NCBI RefSeq assembly: GCF_016714285.1
Contig: NZ_JADJNN010000001.1
Span: 310,001 to 374,000, forward strand
Reading direction: 5' to 3'
Origin: Nannocystis sp.
GTDB taxonomy: Bacteria > Myxococcota_A > Polyangia > Nannocystales > Nannocystaceae
DNA length: 64,000 nt
Shown one piece after another: positions 53,168 through 62,271 of the stretch. Each line of letters starts with the position of its first letter. Position 1 is the stretch's first letter. Both the position numbers and the translations under genes were made by a program. Below the pieces are notes generated by a model. The model saw only the letters and a program-made list of their open reading frames with translations. It did no database searches and was not told the DNA's origin.

Positions 53168-56100
53168 CGCAGCAGCTCCTCATAGTAGCGCTCGACCTCG
53201 AGATCGAAGCCGTCCGGGGCGCCCTCCTTCATGGCGTCCATCAGCTCGTCTCGCAGCGAACGATCGCGCTCGGTCTCGGTGCTGGCCTCGCTGTGAGCCG
53301 CGGGGCGGGCGGACGGCGAGGTCTCGCGGAGGCTGTCGAGGGCGCGCTGGAGCGCGGCGATCGCCTCGCTCTGGGCGTCGATCGCGGAGCCACCGCGGCG
53401 CTGCTCGAGCGCCCCGGTGCTGGCCTGCATGCCATCCAACGCGGCGCGAAGCGCCTGCTTGCCGGTCTCGGACAGCTCGCTCGCGTCACTGCCCTCGAGC
53501 AGATGCGAGGCCCGTCCGCGCAGGCTCGCCTGGCGTTGCTGGGCGCCCTGAAACTGGGCTTGTTGGGCGGGGTCGAGGCCGCTGTCGGGGGCTGGCAGGG
53601 CCTCGCCGAGCTGATCGAGGAGGCGCTGGGCCTGGGCGCCGACGCGGTCGAGCGTACGTCGCTCGCTCGAGGTTTCACCGGCGCCGGCGCTGGCGCGACG
53701 GAGGGCCTGGGAGGAGCGTTGCGCGGCCTCGAAGCTGTTGAGGGCGCGTGCCGGGTCGGCGGACGCCTCGCCCTCCAGTTGTTGCAGCTGCTCGCGTGCC
53801 TCGTCGAGCGCGCGTCGACCGTCGCGGCCGAGGCGCGCGTCGTTGACGGCGTCGAGCTCCTTGCGCAGCGCCGCGGCCTTCTGCGCGACCTTCCGCGCCA
53901 GACCAGCCTCGAGGGGCTTTGCCTGGGCCTGCTGGCGCCACGCTCGATGCAGATCGCGGGTCTCGCTGCGAAGTCCGACCTCGTCGTCCTGGATGCGGCT
54001 GAGCTCGCGCATCAGCTCCATGCGGGCGCGCTCCTGCGGGGTCATCGAGGCGGCCCGGTTCGGCTGGTCGCCGCGGCGCTGTTGCACGTCGTCGCGGAGC
54101 TTCTTCAACTCCTCGAGGCCGTCGCGGGCCTGGTCGAGGGCGCCGTCGACGTCGCCCCGGCGCAGCTGCTCGCCGATGTCCTGGTTGCGCATGCGAGCCT
54201 CCATCGCCTGGAACGCGTCGACGTTTAGGAACTCCTGGCCGACCTCTTTGTCGAGCCGGGCGCGAGCCTCGGCGAGCCGGCGCAGGTCCTCGCGGCTGCG
54301 CTGTTGCAGCTGCTCGAGCTCGCCACGTACAGAGGTATCGCCGGCCTTGAGCGCCTCGAGCAGGTCGACGATCTTCTGTTGCGAGGCCTGCAGTCGGGCC
54401 ACCAGCGCCTCGATCTGGGCGACGACCTGGTCGTCGACGAGGTCATCGAGGCGGATGATCTCATCCTCCAGCTGGGCGAGCTGCTCGCGGTTCACGGCGG
54501 CCATCCGCGAGAGCATGGGCGTGAGCGGACGACGATCTTCGCTGCCGGGCGGGAACTCGGCGTGGAGCTCGGCCTCACGGCGGTGGAGTTCGAGCAGACG
54601 GCGGTGGATCGCGGTGAGGGTGGCGATGTCGCGGGGCGGCGTGAGGGCGTCGACGGAGAGGGCGTCGATGGCGGACCGGAGGGCGACCAACAGCCGCTCG
54701 GATGCCGCGAGCAGCTCGCGGGCGGCTCGCAGCGCGCGCAGACCGGGGGCAGACTCCGGGCTCGCAGCGGGCAGCGGCGCAGTGGGCTCTGGGGCCAGAT
54801 CTGGCGCTTCGGACAGCATCCGGCGTGCCAGCAGGTCGACCGTGGCGTCGCGTAGCGTGATCAGGCTCGCGAGGTTCTCGCTGTGCTCGCGCTCCTCGTC
54901 GCGGATCGTCAGGCGCATCCGAGCCGAGCGAGCCGGCTTACCCGGTGGATCTGTGAGCGGTAGGAGACCAAGGCCTGGGTCGTTGTCGCGGACTTCGATC
55001 CAGTAGCTGAGCTCACCGCGATCACCGAGCGGAATGCCGGCGAGGTCCCAGAGGTAGGTGCGTTGCCACGTCCGCGCCCCAGGTGGCGGCGGCCCGGCGT
55101 CGAGGCGGATCTCCTCCTCGTCTGTGCCGACGAACACGAGGGTGGCCTGTGCCAGGCCGAAGTCGTCGCGGGCCTTGAAGCGCAGCTCGACGGTGTCGCG
55201 CTCGCTCGGATCGCTCTGGGAGCGCGCGAGGGGGGAGAGCTCGACCTCGGGTGGCTCGTCGGGTTCGATCGCCACGGAAAAGGCGGGGCTGTCGTCGCCC
55301 GTGTCGGGCACCAGGCGCCAGCTTCCGGCGCTGCGGACGACGAAACTGCCGAGCCAGACGCCCTCCGGATCGAGCTTCAGCTCCGTGTGCTCGGGTGGCG
55401 GGGTCACGAGGGCAGCTTCGGGAGCGTGGGTCAGGGTGACGCGGAGTTGGGTGAAGGCTCGGCGAGGCGTGAGTGCGATCTGGACGCGGGTGCCAGCCAG
55501 CAAGCGCAATTCACCGCTCGGGTTGGTGAGCGCGCGTTCGGGCCGGGCCGCATGGGGGGGCGCGATGAGCGTGAGCTGCAAAGCCGACCACAGCGGCTCC
55601 GGCGGGCTCGGCGGACGGCCGTCGGTGGCCAACAGCAGCAGGGAGAGTCCGTGGGCAAACTCCGCGGTGCCGGACAGGATCGCCACAGCCAGAGCAAGGA
55701 CGCCCAGAATGAGGGCTGGTGCGCGGAGACGTGGCGGCGGTGCCGCAAGCTCTGGCTCGCAGTCGCGCAGGCGCTCCGCAACGGCCTGAACGTAGACGGT
55801 GGCGAGCTCCAGGGAGCCCAGGGAGGCCCTCTGCGGCCGATCTCGGGGATGGTCGAGGCCCGGCGTGAGTTCGACAGCGCCAAGGATCTCGTGCCGCAGT
55901 GTAACGTCAGCCCGAGATTGAGGACTCGAAGCCCCGGACCTTCGAGTGAGCGGTCGTCGGTTTTGGGCTATGGTATGCGCCGCCCGATGCTTCGAGCCCA
56001 CCAGCCGTCGTGTGCGTCGCAACGCCCGCACAAGCAGCAGTCCCGCCGTCAGGCCGGCGACTGCGGTCGTCAGGCGTGCGCCAAGGTCGCCGCGCAGCGT

Positions 56101-56235
56101 TGCCCCGACGATGACCACTCCAAGCGTGAGCGCGATGGTGATGCCAACGAGCGCCCAGAGACTTGCCGCTGCGAGCTCACGTCGCAGCACGATGGCCGCG
56201 ACGCGGGCCAAGAACTTGTCCAGGGGAGCCTTCAT
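53164..56235 (-). CDS. DUF4175-type large membrane/coiled-coil protein
   Basis: A 1023-residue membrane protein (from the ATG at 56235; an in-frame ATG at 56325 would add 30 residues). Two helices lie in the first 75 residues (LAAASLWALVGITIALTLG) and another near 190. A beta-rich extracytoplasmic region follows (RTWQRTYLWDLAGIPLGDRG near 400), then from about residue 480 a long charged coiled coil. The plan matches the DUF4175/TIGR02302 family of alpha- and deltaproteobacteria, whose function is unknown. It is translationally coupled to a gluzincin peptidase. A possible role is envelope remodelling, with the peptidase acting on partner proteins. Confidence 0.75.
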   Translation of the reverse strand: MKAPLDKFLARVAAIVLRRELAAASLWALVGITIALTLGVVIVGATLRGDLGARLTTAVAGLTAGLLLVRALRRTRRLVGSKHRAAHTIAQNRRPLTRRSGASSPQSRADVTLRHEILGAVELTPGLDHPRDRPQRASLGSLELATVYVQAVAERLRDCEPELAAPPPRLRAPALILGVLALAVAILSGTAEFAHGLSLLLLATDGRPPSPPEPLWSALQLTLIAPPHAARPERALTNPSGELRLLAGTRVQIALTPRRAFTQLRVTLTHAPEAALVTPPPEHTELKLDPEGVWLGSFVVRSAGSWRLVPDTGDDSPAFSVAIEPDEPPEVELSPLARSQSDPSERDTVELRFKARDDFGLAQATLVFVGTDEEEIRLDAGPPPPGARTWQRTYLWDLAGIPLGDRGELSYWIEVRDNDPGLGLLPLTDPPGKPARSARMRLTIRDEEREHSENLASLITLRDATVDLLARRMLSEAPDLAPEPTAPLPAASPESAPGLRALRAARELLAASERLLVALRSAIDALSVDALTPPRDIATLTAIHRRLLELHRREAELHAEFPPGSEDRRPLTPMLSRMAAVNREQLAQLEDEIIRLDDLVDDQVVAQIEALVARLQASQQKIVDLLEALKAGDTSVRGELEQLQQRSREDLRRLAEARARLDKEVGQEFLNVDAFQAMEARMRNQDIGEQLRRGDVDGALDQARDGLEELKKLRDDVQQRRGDQPNRAASMTPQERARMELMRELSRIQDDEVGLRSETRDLHRAWRQQAQAKPLEAGLARKVAQKAAALRKELDAVNDARLGRDGRRALDEAREQLQQLEGEASADPARALNSFEAAQRSSQALRRASAGAGETSSERRTLDRVGAQAQRLLDQLGEALPAPDSGLDPAQQAQFQGAQQRQASLRGRASHLLEGSDASELSETGKQALRAALDGMQASTGALEQRRGGSAIDAQSEAIAALQRALDSLRETSPSARPAAHSEASTETERDRSLRDELMDAMKEGAPDGFDLEVERYYEELLR

Positions 56236-56402
56236 GGGCACGTACCAAATGCCGGTATATCCGCCGCGAGAGCCACCGTCACTTTCATCCTGTCGATCTC
56301 CAGCCGGACTCCGGGTCATGTGCACTGGGGCGTCTCCCCTAACAAGCGCTGCGTGCGCCCTGAATAGTGCGGGCCCGCGCCCGTCGAAGGACGACCTTTA
56401 AC

Positions 56403-57071
56403 GTGGTTTCCCCAGAAGCGGACGACCAAGCCCTGGTCGCAGCCTGTCGGACGGGCGATCGACAGGCTTTCAAGAGCCTGATGCAGCGCTATCAGCGGAA
56501 GGTCTACTCCGTGGCTTACGGGTTTCTGCGCAACCAGGATGATGCACTCGATGTCGTGCAGGAGAGCTTCATCAAGGTGCACAGGTACCTCGCCAACTTT
56601 GAGGGCAACTCCAGCTTCTACACCTGGCTCTACCGGATCGTGACCAACCTCTGCATCGACCACATCCGCAAGAACAAGCGCCACCGGGAGCTCGAGTTCG
56701 ATGACGGCCTGCGTCATGACGGGGAGGACGGCGGGGTCTCGGCGTTGCCCCTGTCCAGCCTGGGCGATCCAGCCCAGATCCTACAGCGACGTGAGATCTT
56801 GGACGCGGTTCAGGATGGACTGCAGTACCTGAGCGAAAAGCACCGGGCCGTCATCGTGATGCGGGAGTTGCAGGGGATGTCCTACGAGGAGATGGCCCAG
56901 GCGATGAAGTGCTCAAAGGGCACGATCATGAGCCGTCTTTTTCACGCCCGCAGGAACATGCAGAAGCTCCTGGTTGAGCGGCTCGGGTACGTGCCCAGCG
57001 GTTTGGCGGACGGAAACCATGAAGATCACGGCGCGGATGGCGTCGCTACGCCCCAGGCGGTGCTCCCATGA
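56403..57071 (+). CDS. ECF sigma factor (RpoE-like)
   Basis: A 222-residue extracytoplasmic-function sigma factor. Region 2 is standard (FLRNQDDALDVVQESFIKVH; FEGNSSFYTWLYRIVTNLCI), and region 4 is present (LSEKHRAVIVMRELQGMSYE; MKCSKGTIMSRLFHARRNMQ). The GTG at 56403 is preferred over the ATG at 56367 since conservation begins just after it. Its stop overlaps the ATG of the next gene by four bases (ATGA). It faces the DUF4175 gene with about 167 bases between starts. The two genes downstream are an anti-sigma factor and a secreted protein, as expected of an envelope-stress operon. Confidence 0.92.
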   Translation: MVSPEADDQALVAACRTGDRQAFKSLMQRYQRKVYSVAYGFLRNQDDALDVVQESFIKVHRYLANFEGNSSFYTWLYRIVTNLCIDHIRKNKRHRELEFDDGLRHDGEDGGVSALPLSSLGDPAQILQRREILDAVQDGLQYLSEKHRAVIVMRELQGMSYEEMAQAMKCSKGTIMSRLFHARRNMQKLLVERLGYVPSGLADGNHEDHGADGVATPQAVLP

Positions 57072-57712
57072 CGACGAGGCTTGCGAAGACGGTCAACGAG
57101 GAACAGCTGAGCGCTTACTTCGACGGTGAGCTCGATCCCGGGGAGCGTGCGGAGGTCGAGCAGTGGCTCAAGCGTGATGCGGCTGGGCGGGCAACCATCG
57201 TCGAGCTCGGTGTCATGCGTGAGGCGATCGTTGTCAGCCTCGAGGCAGCGGCAGCCAAGGTCCAGGGGGCTCGCTTCGAACAGATCTGGGACGAGATCGA
57301 TCGAGCCCTCGATCGTGAGACGGCGGCTCATCCGCCTGCAACTGCAGTCCCCTCGTTTTGGTCACGAGTGTTCGGCGTGCTACGTCCGGCGTGGGCACCC
57401 GTCGCGGCGGTGACGGGGGTGGCGGTGGTGGCGATCGTATTTGTGAGCGACGGAGCCGTGACCCCCACGAATAGCCCGGAGGTCGTTGTGTCGAAGCCGA
57501 CGACTTCAGCGCCGATTCGGGCGCAGCCCGAGCCTGCCGAGCCTGAAGTGGAGGCCGTGTTCCCGGAGCCTGACATGTACGAGGCAGAGATCGAGCGGAT
57601 CGAATTCGGCGGCAAGAATGGCCGCATCGGCACCATCGAGGGCAAGCGCGGCACCACCACCGTGATCTGGGTGTCCGACGAGGATGCCACACCCGGCCAG
57701 CGTTCGCTGTGA
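57068..57712 (+). CDS. Anti-sigma factor, single membrane helix
   Basis: A 214-residue membrane protein whose N-terminal 90 residues fit the anti-sigma domain (NEEQLSAYFDGELDPGERAE), with no Cys/His zinc site, so it is of the RseA-like non-zinc type. One membrane helix lies at about residues 110-130 (WAPVAAVTGVAVVAIVFVSD). A periplasmic acidic domain of about 80 residues follows. The four-base overlap with the sigma gene implies coupled translation. Release would need cleavage of the protein; the peptidase could be the gluzincin near 52450, but that is speculative. Confidence 0.85.
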   Translation: MTTRLAKTVNEEQLSAYFDGELDPGERAEVEQWLKRDAAGRATIVELGVMREAIVVSLEAAAAKVQGARFEQIWDEIDRALDRETAAHPPATAVPSFWSRVFGVLRPAWAPVAAVTGVAVVAIVFVSDGAVTPTNSPEVVVSKPTTSAPIRAQPEPAEPEVEAVFPEPDMYEAEIERIEFGGKNGRIGTIEGKRGTTTVIWVSDEDATPGQRSL

Positions 57713-57750
57713 ATCAGTTCCCCTGTAGCTTGCATTGATGAGGCAAAACC

Positions 57751-58245
57751 ATGACATCGCGGATCCTCGCTCCTGCTCTCTCGGTGTTTCTCCTCCCGGC
57801 CGTCATTCTCGGCGGCCTCTTGCTAGCGTCCCCGGAGGTCCGCGCGGAGGTCAAGTCGGCCGCCTGCAAGGTGACTGCGTTCCTCGCCACGAGGGATGGC
57901 GACGGCAGCATTCCGGAGGATCTCAAGTTTCTCGAGGAACAGCTGCGTGACGATCAGTTCGCCGCGTTCAAGGGATTTCGCTTGCTGGAAGCGAAGACTC
58001 TCAAACTCGGGCTCGACAAGGCTGCGGTCGCTGCGTTGCAGTCGAGTTTCAAACTGCAGCTTCGCTTGCTAGGTGAGGAGGACTCGAAACTCAAGTTGCA
58101 CGCGAACCTGATGGCCGCGGGACGGGACAAGCCGCTGGTGGACACGGCGTACAAGATCGATAATAATGGTGTGCTCCTTGTTGGTGGGGTCCGCCACCTA
58201 GACGGGAAGGTCTTCTTCGCCATCCACTGTCGCGGCGAGGGCTGA
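57751..58245 (+). CDS. Small exported protein, third gene of the sigma operon
   Basis: Not recognised. A 164-residue protein with a signal peptide (SVFLLPAVILGGLLLASPEV) and a mature domain containing one Cys near the start (AACKV) and one near the end (AIHCRG). The middle is charged and helical; the end has strand-like segments (GVLLVGGVRHLDGKVFFAIH). It follows the anti-sigma gene by 38 bases and is probably part of the same transcript. It may sense or report envelope damage. Confidence 0.65.
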   Translation: MTSRILAPALSVFLLPAVILGGLLLASPEVRAEVKSAACKVTAFLATRDGDGSIPEDLKFLEEQLRDDQFAAFKGFRLLEAKTLKLGLDKAAVAALQSSFKLQLRLLGEEDSKLKLHANLMAAGRDKPLVDTAYKIDNNGVLLVGGVRHLDGKVFFAIHCRGEG

Positions 58246-58379
58246 CGGAGACTCTGGCTTCACGAAGCTCGGGAAGTGTCCCCGGTGTATTGCGTTGGTT
58301 GCGAAGACTGTGCGCGCCCGCGCCCTGTCGTTGATTTGCGGGGGACGACGCAGGGCGTTACTCTGCAAAGCCTTCGCTC

Positions 58380-60740
58380 ATGCCACCCGTAACTCCAGTG
58401 AAGCTACGTTCGCGGTGGCGGTGCGCGGCGCTCCTGATCAGTGGCCTCGTGCTCGTCGCCAGCGCTTCCGTGGCCACCTACCCGATCTGGGCCGATTCAC
58501 TGGTCGAGGCGGCAGTTGTTCAACGACTCGAGCGGCTCACCGGAACCAGGGTGACGATCGAGTCCTTTGATCTCGAGTACAGCACAGTGGCGGTGCGCGG
58601 CGTGTCGCTGGCGATCGACGCTGAGACGTCGATCGATCTTGATGCTGTTGATGTGTCGCTGGATCAGGATGCACTGTGGTCAGGTCGCGCGATCGTCACG
58701 AATGTTGCGGTGCACGGCGGGACGTTAAGAGGGGATGTGGCGACCTTCGAGCGTGTGGCCGCGGATGTGTCCGGTCGGCTTGGGGGGGGGGGGGGTGGTG
58801 GTACAGGGCGGGTCAAGATCGTGCCGCAGCATGCCCAGGTTCGGGACCTGAAGATCGATCTGAGGGGCTCGTTCGGTGACCGCTCGGGGCACCTCGGCGC
58901 GGTCGCCACCTCTGACGTGACGTTCGGCGAGGGGCGCGTCGAGCTCTTGCTGCGCCATGTCGACGCGACGCTCGGAGAACGGGCATTGAAGGCCGCGCGC
59001 CTGACGACAACGCTCCGGCGGAAAGAGGGCTTCACGCTGGAGTTTCCGTTGCGCGTCGAGATCGAAGGCGGAGCGACTGCTGTGACGCCGCAGATCGCGG
59101 TCAGCGATATCCGTGGGAGCATCGAGCTGGCCGACATGGCGCTGAGCACAGTCTCGGTCGACCTCGCTGGCAGCTTCTCGGATGAGCCGCGCAGCGAGGC
59201 CGTCGGTGCCAATGCGCCGCTGTGGACGCTCAAGGGCACAGGCGCACGGGATCTCTCGGCCGGCAGCGTCACGCTGACCATGGCGGCCTTCAAGCTTGGC
59301 CGGATCCCTGCGGTGCTGGCGCACCTACCGGTGGTGTACTCGGAGGAGGCGACGGTCGGTGGGGATCTGACGGTCAGGTTGGCGGACGGCAAGGCGGATG
59401 TGGAGGGCGACGTCCAGCTCGCGGGTCTCAACATCGATCACCCGCTGCTTGCCAGACAACCGGTTCTCGGAGTGGGGTTCGCGTTCAACTTTACGGGCGA
59501 GGTCGACCCAGCGCAGCGGAGGGTGGTGATCGCGGCCGCGACGCTGCGCCGTGGGGGCCTCGAGATCGACTTCGACGGCGAGATAGTCCACGCGGCAGAG
59601 GTAAGCCAGCGCAGGTACAGACTGCACGTGGCTGTTCCGAAGGTGACGTGTCAGGAGGTGATCGCGGCGATTCCGGCCGAGCTAGCGCCGAGCCTGGTTG
59701 GCTTCGAGCTGAAGGGGGATTTTGAACTCGATCTCGAGGCGAACATCGACCTGGGTGATCTCGAAAAGCTCAGTTTGACGGGGCGCGTTGACAAGGACAA
59801 GTGCAAGGTGGTCAAGACCCCCGCGCTGGTATCGGCAACACGGCTCAGTGGCGCCTTCGTGCATCGAGTGACGATGCGAGACGGCTCGGAGCGGACGGTG
59901 GACTTGCGCGAGGGGTCGTCGACCTACACGCCGCTGGACCAGATCTCGCCGAACATGATCGCGGCGGTGATGACCACGGAGGACGGTGGGTTCTGGAAGC
60001 ACAAGGGCTTCATCACATCTCAGTTCCAGGCCGCGCTGAGGCGCAACCTCGAGGCCGGCAAGGTCCGACTCGGCGCGTCGACGATCACCATGCAGATGGT
60101 CAAGAACGTGCTCCTGTCTCACGAGCGCACCCTCTCACGCAAGCTGCAGGAGATGTTCCTGACCTGGTACGTCGAGCAGTCGCTCAGCAAAGAACGGATC
60201 ATGGAGGTCTACCTCAACGTGATTGAGTTCGGCCCGGGGGTGTACGGTGTCACGCGGGCTTCGGCGCACTACTTCGGCAAGGCTCCGGCCGACCTCACGC
60301 CGCCCGAGGCCGCCTACCTCGCGTTGATGTTGCCGAGTCCGGTGCGACGGCACGTCAACTACTGCGAGGGGGGACTGACGCCGGTATTTCAGGCGAAGAT
60401 GAAGCGTCTGCTGGGGATCATGCAGACCCGAGGGCGCCTCGACCCCGCTACCTACGAGCAGTGGAAGGATGGCATCATCACCTTCGACACAACCGAGCTG
60501 GTGTCCAAGAAGGAGTGTCTCGCCGAGATCCAGCGCCTGCTCGCGGCTTCGGAACAGCAGCGGTCACTGTCCGGGCTGCTCGACGACAGCGGGCTCGACG
60601 ACGACGCCATCCCGCTGACACCGGACGAGGGCACTGTGGTCGTGCCCGTACGCAAGCGCGTGAAGACGACGACCGATGAGCTTGACCCTGCGATCGAGGC
60701 GCTCGGCGAGGACGCGTTTCTGCAGGCAGGGGAGCGATGA
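58380..60740 (+). CDS. AsmA-like/GT51 peptidoglycan transglycosylase fusion
   Basis: A 786-residue protein. One membrane helix near residue 18-36 is followed by beta-rich AsmA-like repeats (about 40-510; LEYSTVAVRGVSL; GDLTVRLADGKADVEGDVQL). Then comes a GT51 domain with TTEDGGFWKHKGF (catalytic Glu534), GASTITMQMVKNVLLS and EQSLSKERIMEVYLNVIEFG. GT51 enzymes polymerise lipid II glycan strands. There is no transpeptidase domain. A 14-G tract near codon 135 is in frame here but could change length by slippage. The C-terminal acidic tail ends FLQAGER. The next gene overlaps its stop (ATGA). An inverted repeat at 58321-58358 precedes it. Confidence 0.85.
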   Translation: MPPVTPVKLRSRWRCAALLISGLVLVASASVATYPIWADSLVEAAVVQRLERLTGTRVTIESFDLEYSTVAVRGVSLAIDAETSIDLDAVDVSLDQDALWSGRAIVTNVAVHGGTLRGDVATFERVAADVSGRLGGGGGGGTGRVKIVPQHAQVRDLKIDLRGSFGDRSGHLGAVATSDVTFGEGRVELLLRHVDATLGERALKAARLTTTLRRKEGFTLEFPLRVEIEGGATAVTPQIAVSDIRGSIELADMALSTVSVDLAGSFSDEPRSEAVGANAPLWTLKGTGARDLSAGSVTLTMAAFKLGRIPAVLAHLPVVYSEEATVGGDLTVRLADGKADVEGDVQLAGLNIDHPLLARQPVLGVGFAFNFTGEVDPAQRRVVIAAATLRRGGLEIDFDGEIVHAAEVSQRRYRLHVAVPKVTCQEVIAAIPAELAPSLVGFELKGDFELDLEANIDLGDLEKLSLTGRVDKDKCKVVKTPALVSATRLSGAFVHRVTMRDGSERTVDLREGSSTYTPLDQISPNMIAAVMTTEDGGFWKHKGFITSQFQAALRRNLEAGKVRLGASTITMQMVKNVLLSHERTLSRKLQEMFLTWYVEQSLSKERIMEVYLNVIEFGPGVYGVTRASAHYFGKAPADLTPPEAAYLALMLPSPVRRHVNYCEGGLTPVFQAKMKRLLGIMQTRGRLDPATYEQWKDGIITFDTTELVSKKECLAEIQRLLAASEQQRSLSGLLDDSGLDDDAIPLTPDEGTVVVPVRKRVKTTTDELDPAIEALGEDAFLQAGER
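58782..58795. repeat. 14-G homopolymer in the AsmA/GT51 gene
   Basis: Fourteen consecutive G bases encode part of a Gly-rich linker. Runs of this length are hotspots of slippage. A change of one or two bases would truncate the protein before the GT51 domain. Confidence 0.95.
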
Positions 60741-62218
60741 TCCGGCGCAGCGTCGGCGTCTCGCTGGCGCTCTATCTGTCTCTTGGGCCCGTTGATGCGC
60801 GCGCCCAGGAGGTGCTCGTGGAGGCCGATGCGAGCCCGCGCGAGCCTGAGTTTCGCGGGCGCAAGGTCCACGGGGACATCCGCTTCGGGGCTGGCTTCGG
60901 CTTCATTGTTGAGGATCCGATCGCCAGCCTCGAGCCTTCGCTGGGTCTCGATTTTCGCGACCTGGCGCCGGTCGAGCTGCGCATCGGTGCGCCCGTTCGA
61001 CTGCGCATGTACGACCGCGATCCCCAGCAGGGACCGGTGCTACGGAGCACCGAGTGGGACGAAGTGGGTGACTACCTGGCGATCCTGCAGCAGCTTTCTT
61101 ACAACGGTGACTACGTGTTCGCCGAGCAGGGGCGGGCCGTGATCGATCTGCGGGTTGGCAATCTTGGGCGGGTCCATGTGGGCCACGGCAGCATCGTGCA
61201 TGGCTACGCGAACGGCCTCGATCTCGATCGGCGGCGAACGGGCATCGACCTCGACGCGCGGGTCGAGGGCGCGCTGCTCGAGCAGACCGCAGGGGCCGAG
61301 CTGGCCCTGGTGATCGGTGACCTTGCTGGGCAACAGGTGTTCGGCTCGCGTCTTGGCGCCGACTGGGCGGGCGCCGGGATCGGCCTGTCGGTGTTCGGCG
61401 ATCCGCTTGCGCCACGCAGCGTCGTGCCGGTTGTCGCCGGCGGGCCGGCACTGGCGGTCGATGCACAAAACCGGCTGACGACGGGTGGTCAGCGCGGTGC
61501 GACCGCGGTCGGCCTCGATCTCAGCTACCGATGGACCGACCGCTGGCGCTATCTGGTGATACCGTACGTCGATCTCAATCTGATGCCCGGGCTCGGGCGC
61601 GGGATGCACCTTGGGGTGGACACAGAGTTTACGCTCGGGCGTCGCCGGGCGGCCCGTCTCGGTGTGGTCGGTGAGTTGACGGTCGGTAGCCGTGGCTACG
61701 ACCCCAGCTACTTCGATGTGTTTTACAACGCGCAGCGCATGCAGGGGCAATTCGTGGCGTATCCGGGGGACTTGCCTGGGGGCTTCTCGGATGTCGCGGC
61801 GAGCAAGTACGGGTTTATTCTGGCGAACGACCTCCACGGCGTGGGTGGCTACGGGGCGTTGCGCTTCTCGCACGAGGAGGGGGCGTTCGTGGAGTCGGGC
61901 TACCGTTACCGCCCAGGCCCGCTCGGCCACACCTGGGAGACGCGGGTCGGCGTCGATCTCGAGGTGGTGCAGCTCTCGGTGCTGGCGGCGCACAAGGGTG
62001 GCATGGGCTTCAACATCGTCGACCCGGCTGGCACGCTCGGACGACTCGATCTCAACGTGCCGGTCAATCCATACCTCGACGTCACGGCCCAGGCGGGGTG
62101 GCAGCCAGTGGTGCGGCGTGCGCCGGGGGAGACCGCGGCCGCGCGGCAGCCCTCGGGTGGCTTTGTCGGCGGCGCTGGGTTGGTCCTGCTGGGTATCGCG
62201 GGGCGCTTCGGCTGGTGA
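60737..62218 (+). CDS. Outer-membrane beta-barrel-like protein
   Basis: A 493-residue exported protein with a signal peptide (SLGPVDARAQ) and many short amphipathic strands ending in aromatic residues (YLVIPYVDLNLMPG, GYGALRFSHEEGAFVESGYR), finishing with GIAGRFGW, a barrel-like terminal Trp strand. No Pfam-like signature was recognised. The ATGA overlap with the GT51 gene implies translational coupling. It might insert in the outer membrane and be linked functionally to the AsmA-like part of its neighbour. Confidence 0.7.
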   Translation: MIRRSVGVSLALYLSLGPVDARAQEVLVEADASPREPEFRGRKVHGDIRFGAGFGFIVEDPIASLEPSLGLDFRDLAPVELRIGAPVRLRMYDRDPQQGPVLRSTEWDEVGDYLAILQQLSYNGDYVFAEQGRAVIDLRVGNLGRVHVGHGSIVHGYANGLDLDRRRTGIDLDARVEGALLEQTAGAELALVIGDLAGQQVFGSRLGADWAGAGIGLSVFGDPLAPRSVVPVVAGGPALAVDAQNRLTTGGQRGATAVGLDLSYRWTDRWRYLVIPYVDLNLMPGLGRGMHLGVDTEFTLGRRRAARLGVVGELTVGSRGYDPSYFDVFYNAQRMQGQFVAYPGDLPGGFSDVAASKYGFILANDLHGVGGYGALRFSHEEGAFVESGYRYRPGPLGHTWETRVGVDLEVVQLSVLAAHKGGMGFNIVDPAGTLGRLDLNVPVNPYLDVTAQAGWQPVVRRAPGETAAARQPSGGFVGGAGLVLLGIAGRFGW

Positions 62219-62238
62219 TTGCCATGGCAGTGGGGATC

Positions 62239-62263
62239 GGACATGTCCCGAAGGACAGCTCGC
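62239..62263. repeat. Dispersed palindrome before the methyltransferase gene
   Basis: ggacatgtcccgaaggacagc combines the GGACATGTCC and GTCC-CGAA-GGAC forms of the family. If translation starts at 62224 it would encode HVPKDSS at the protein N-terminus. Confidence 0.85.
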
Positions 62264-62271
62264 ATGGCTTC

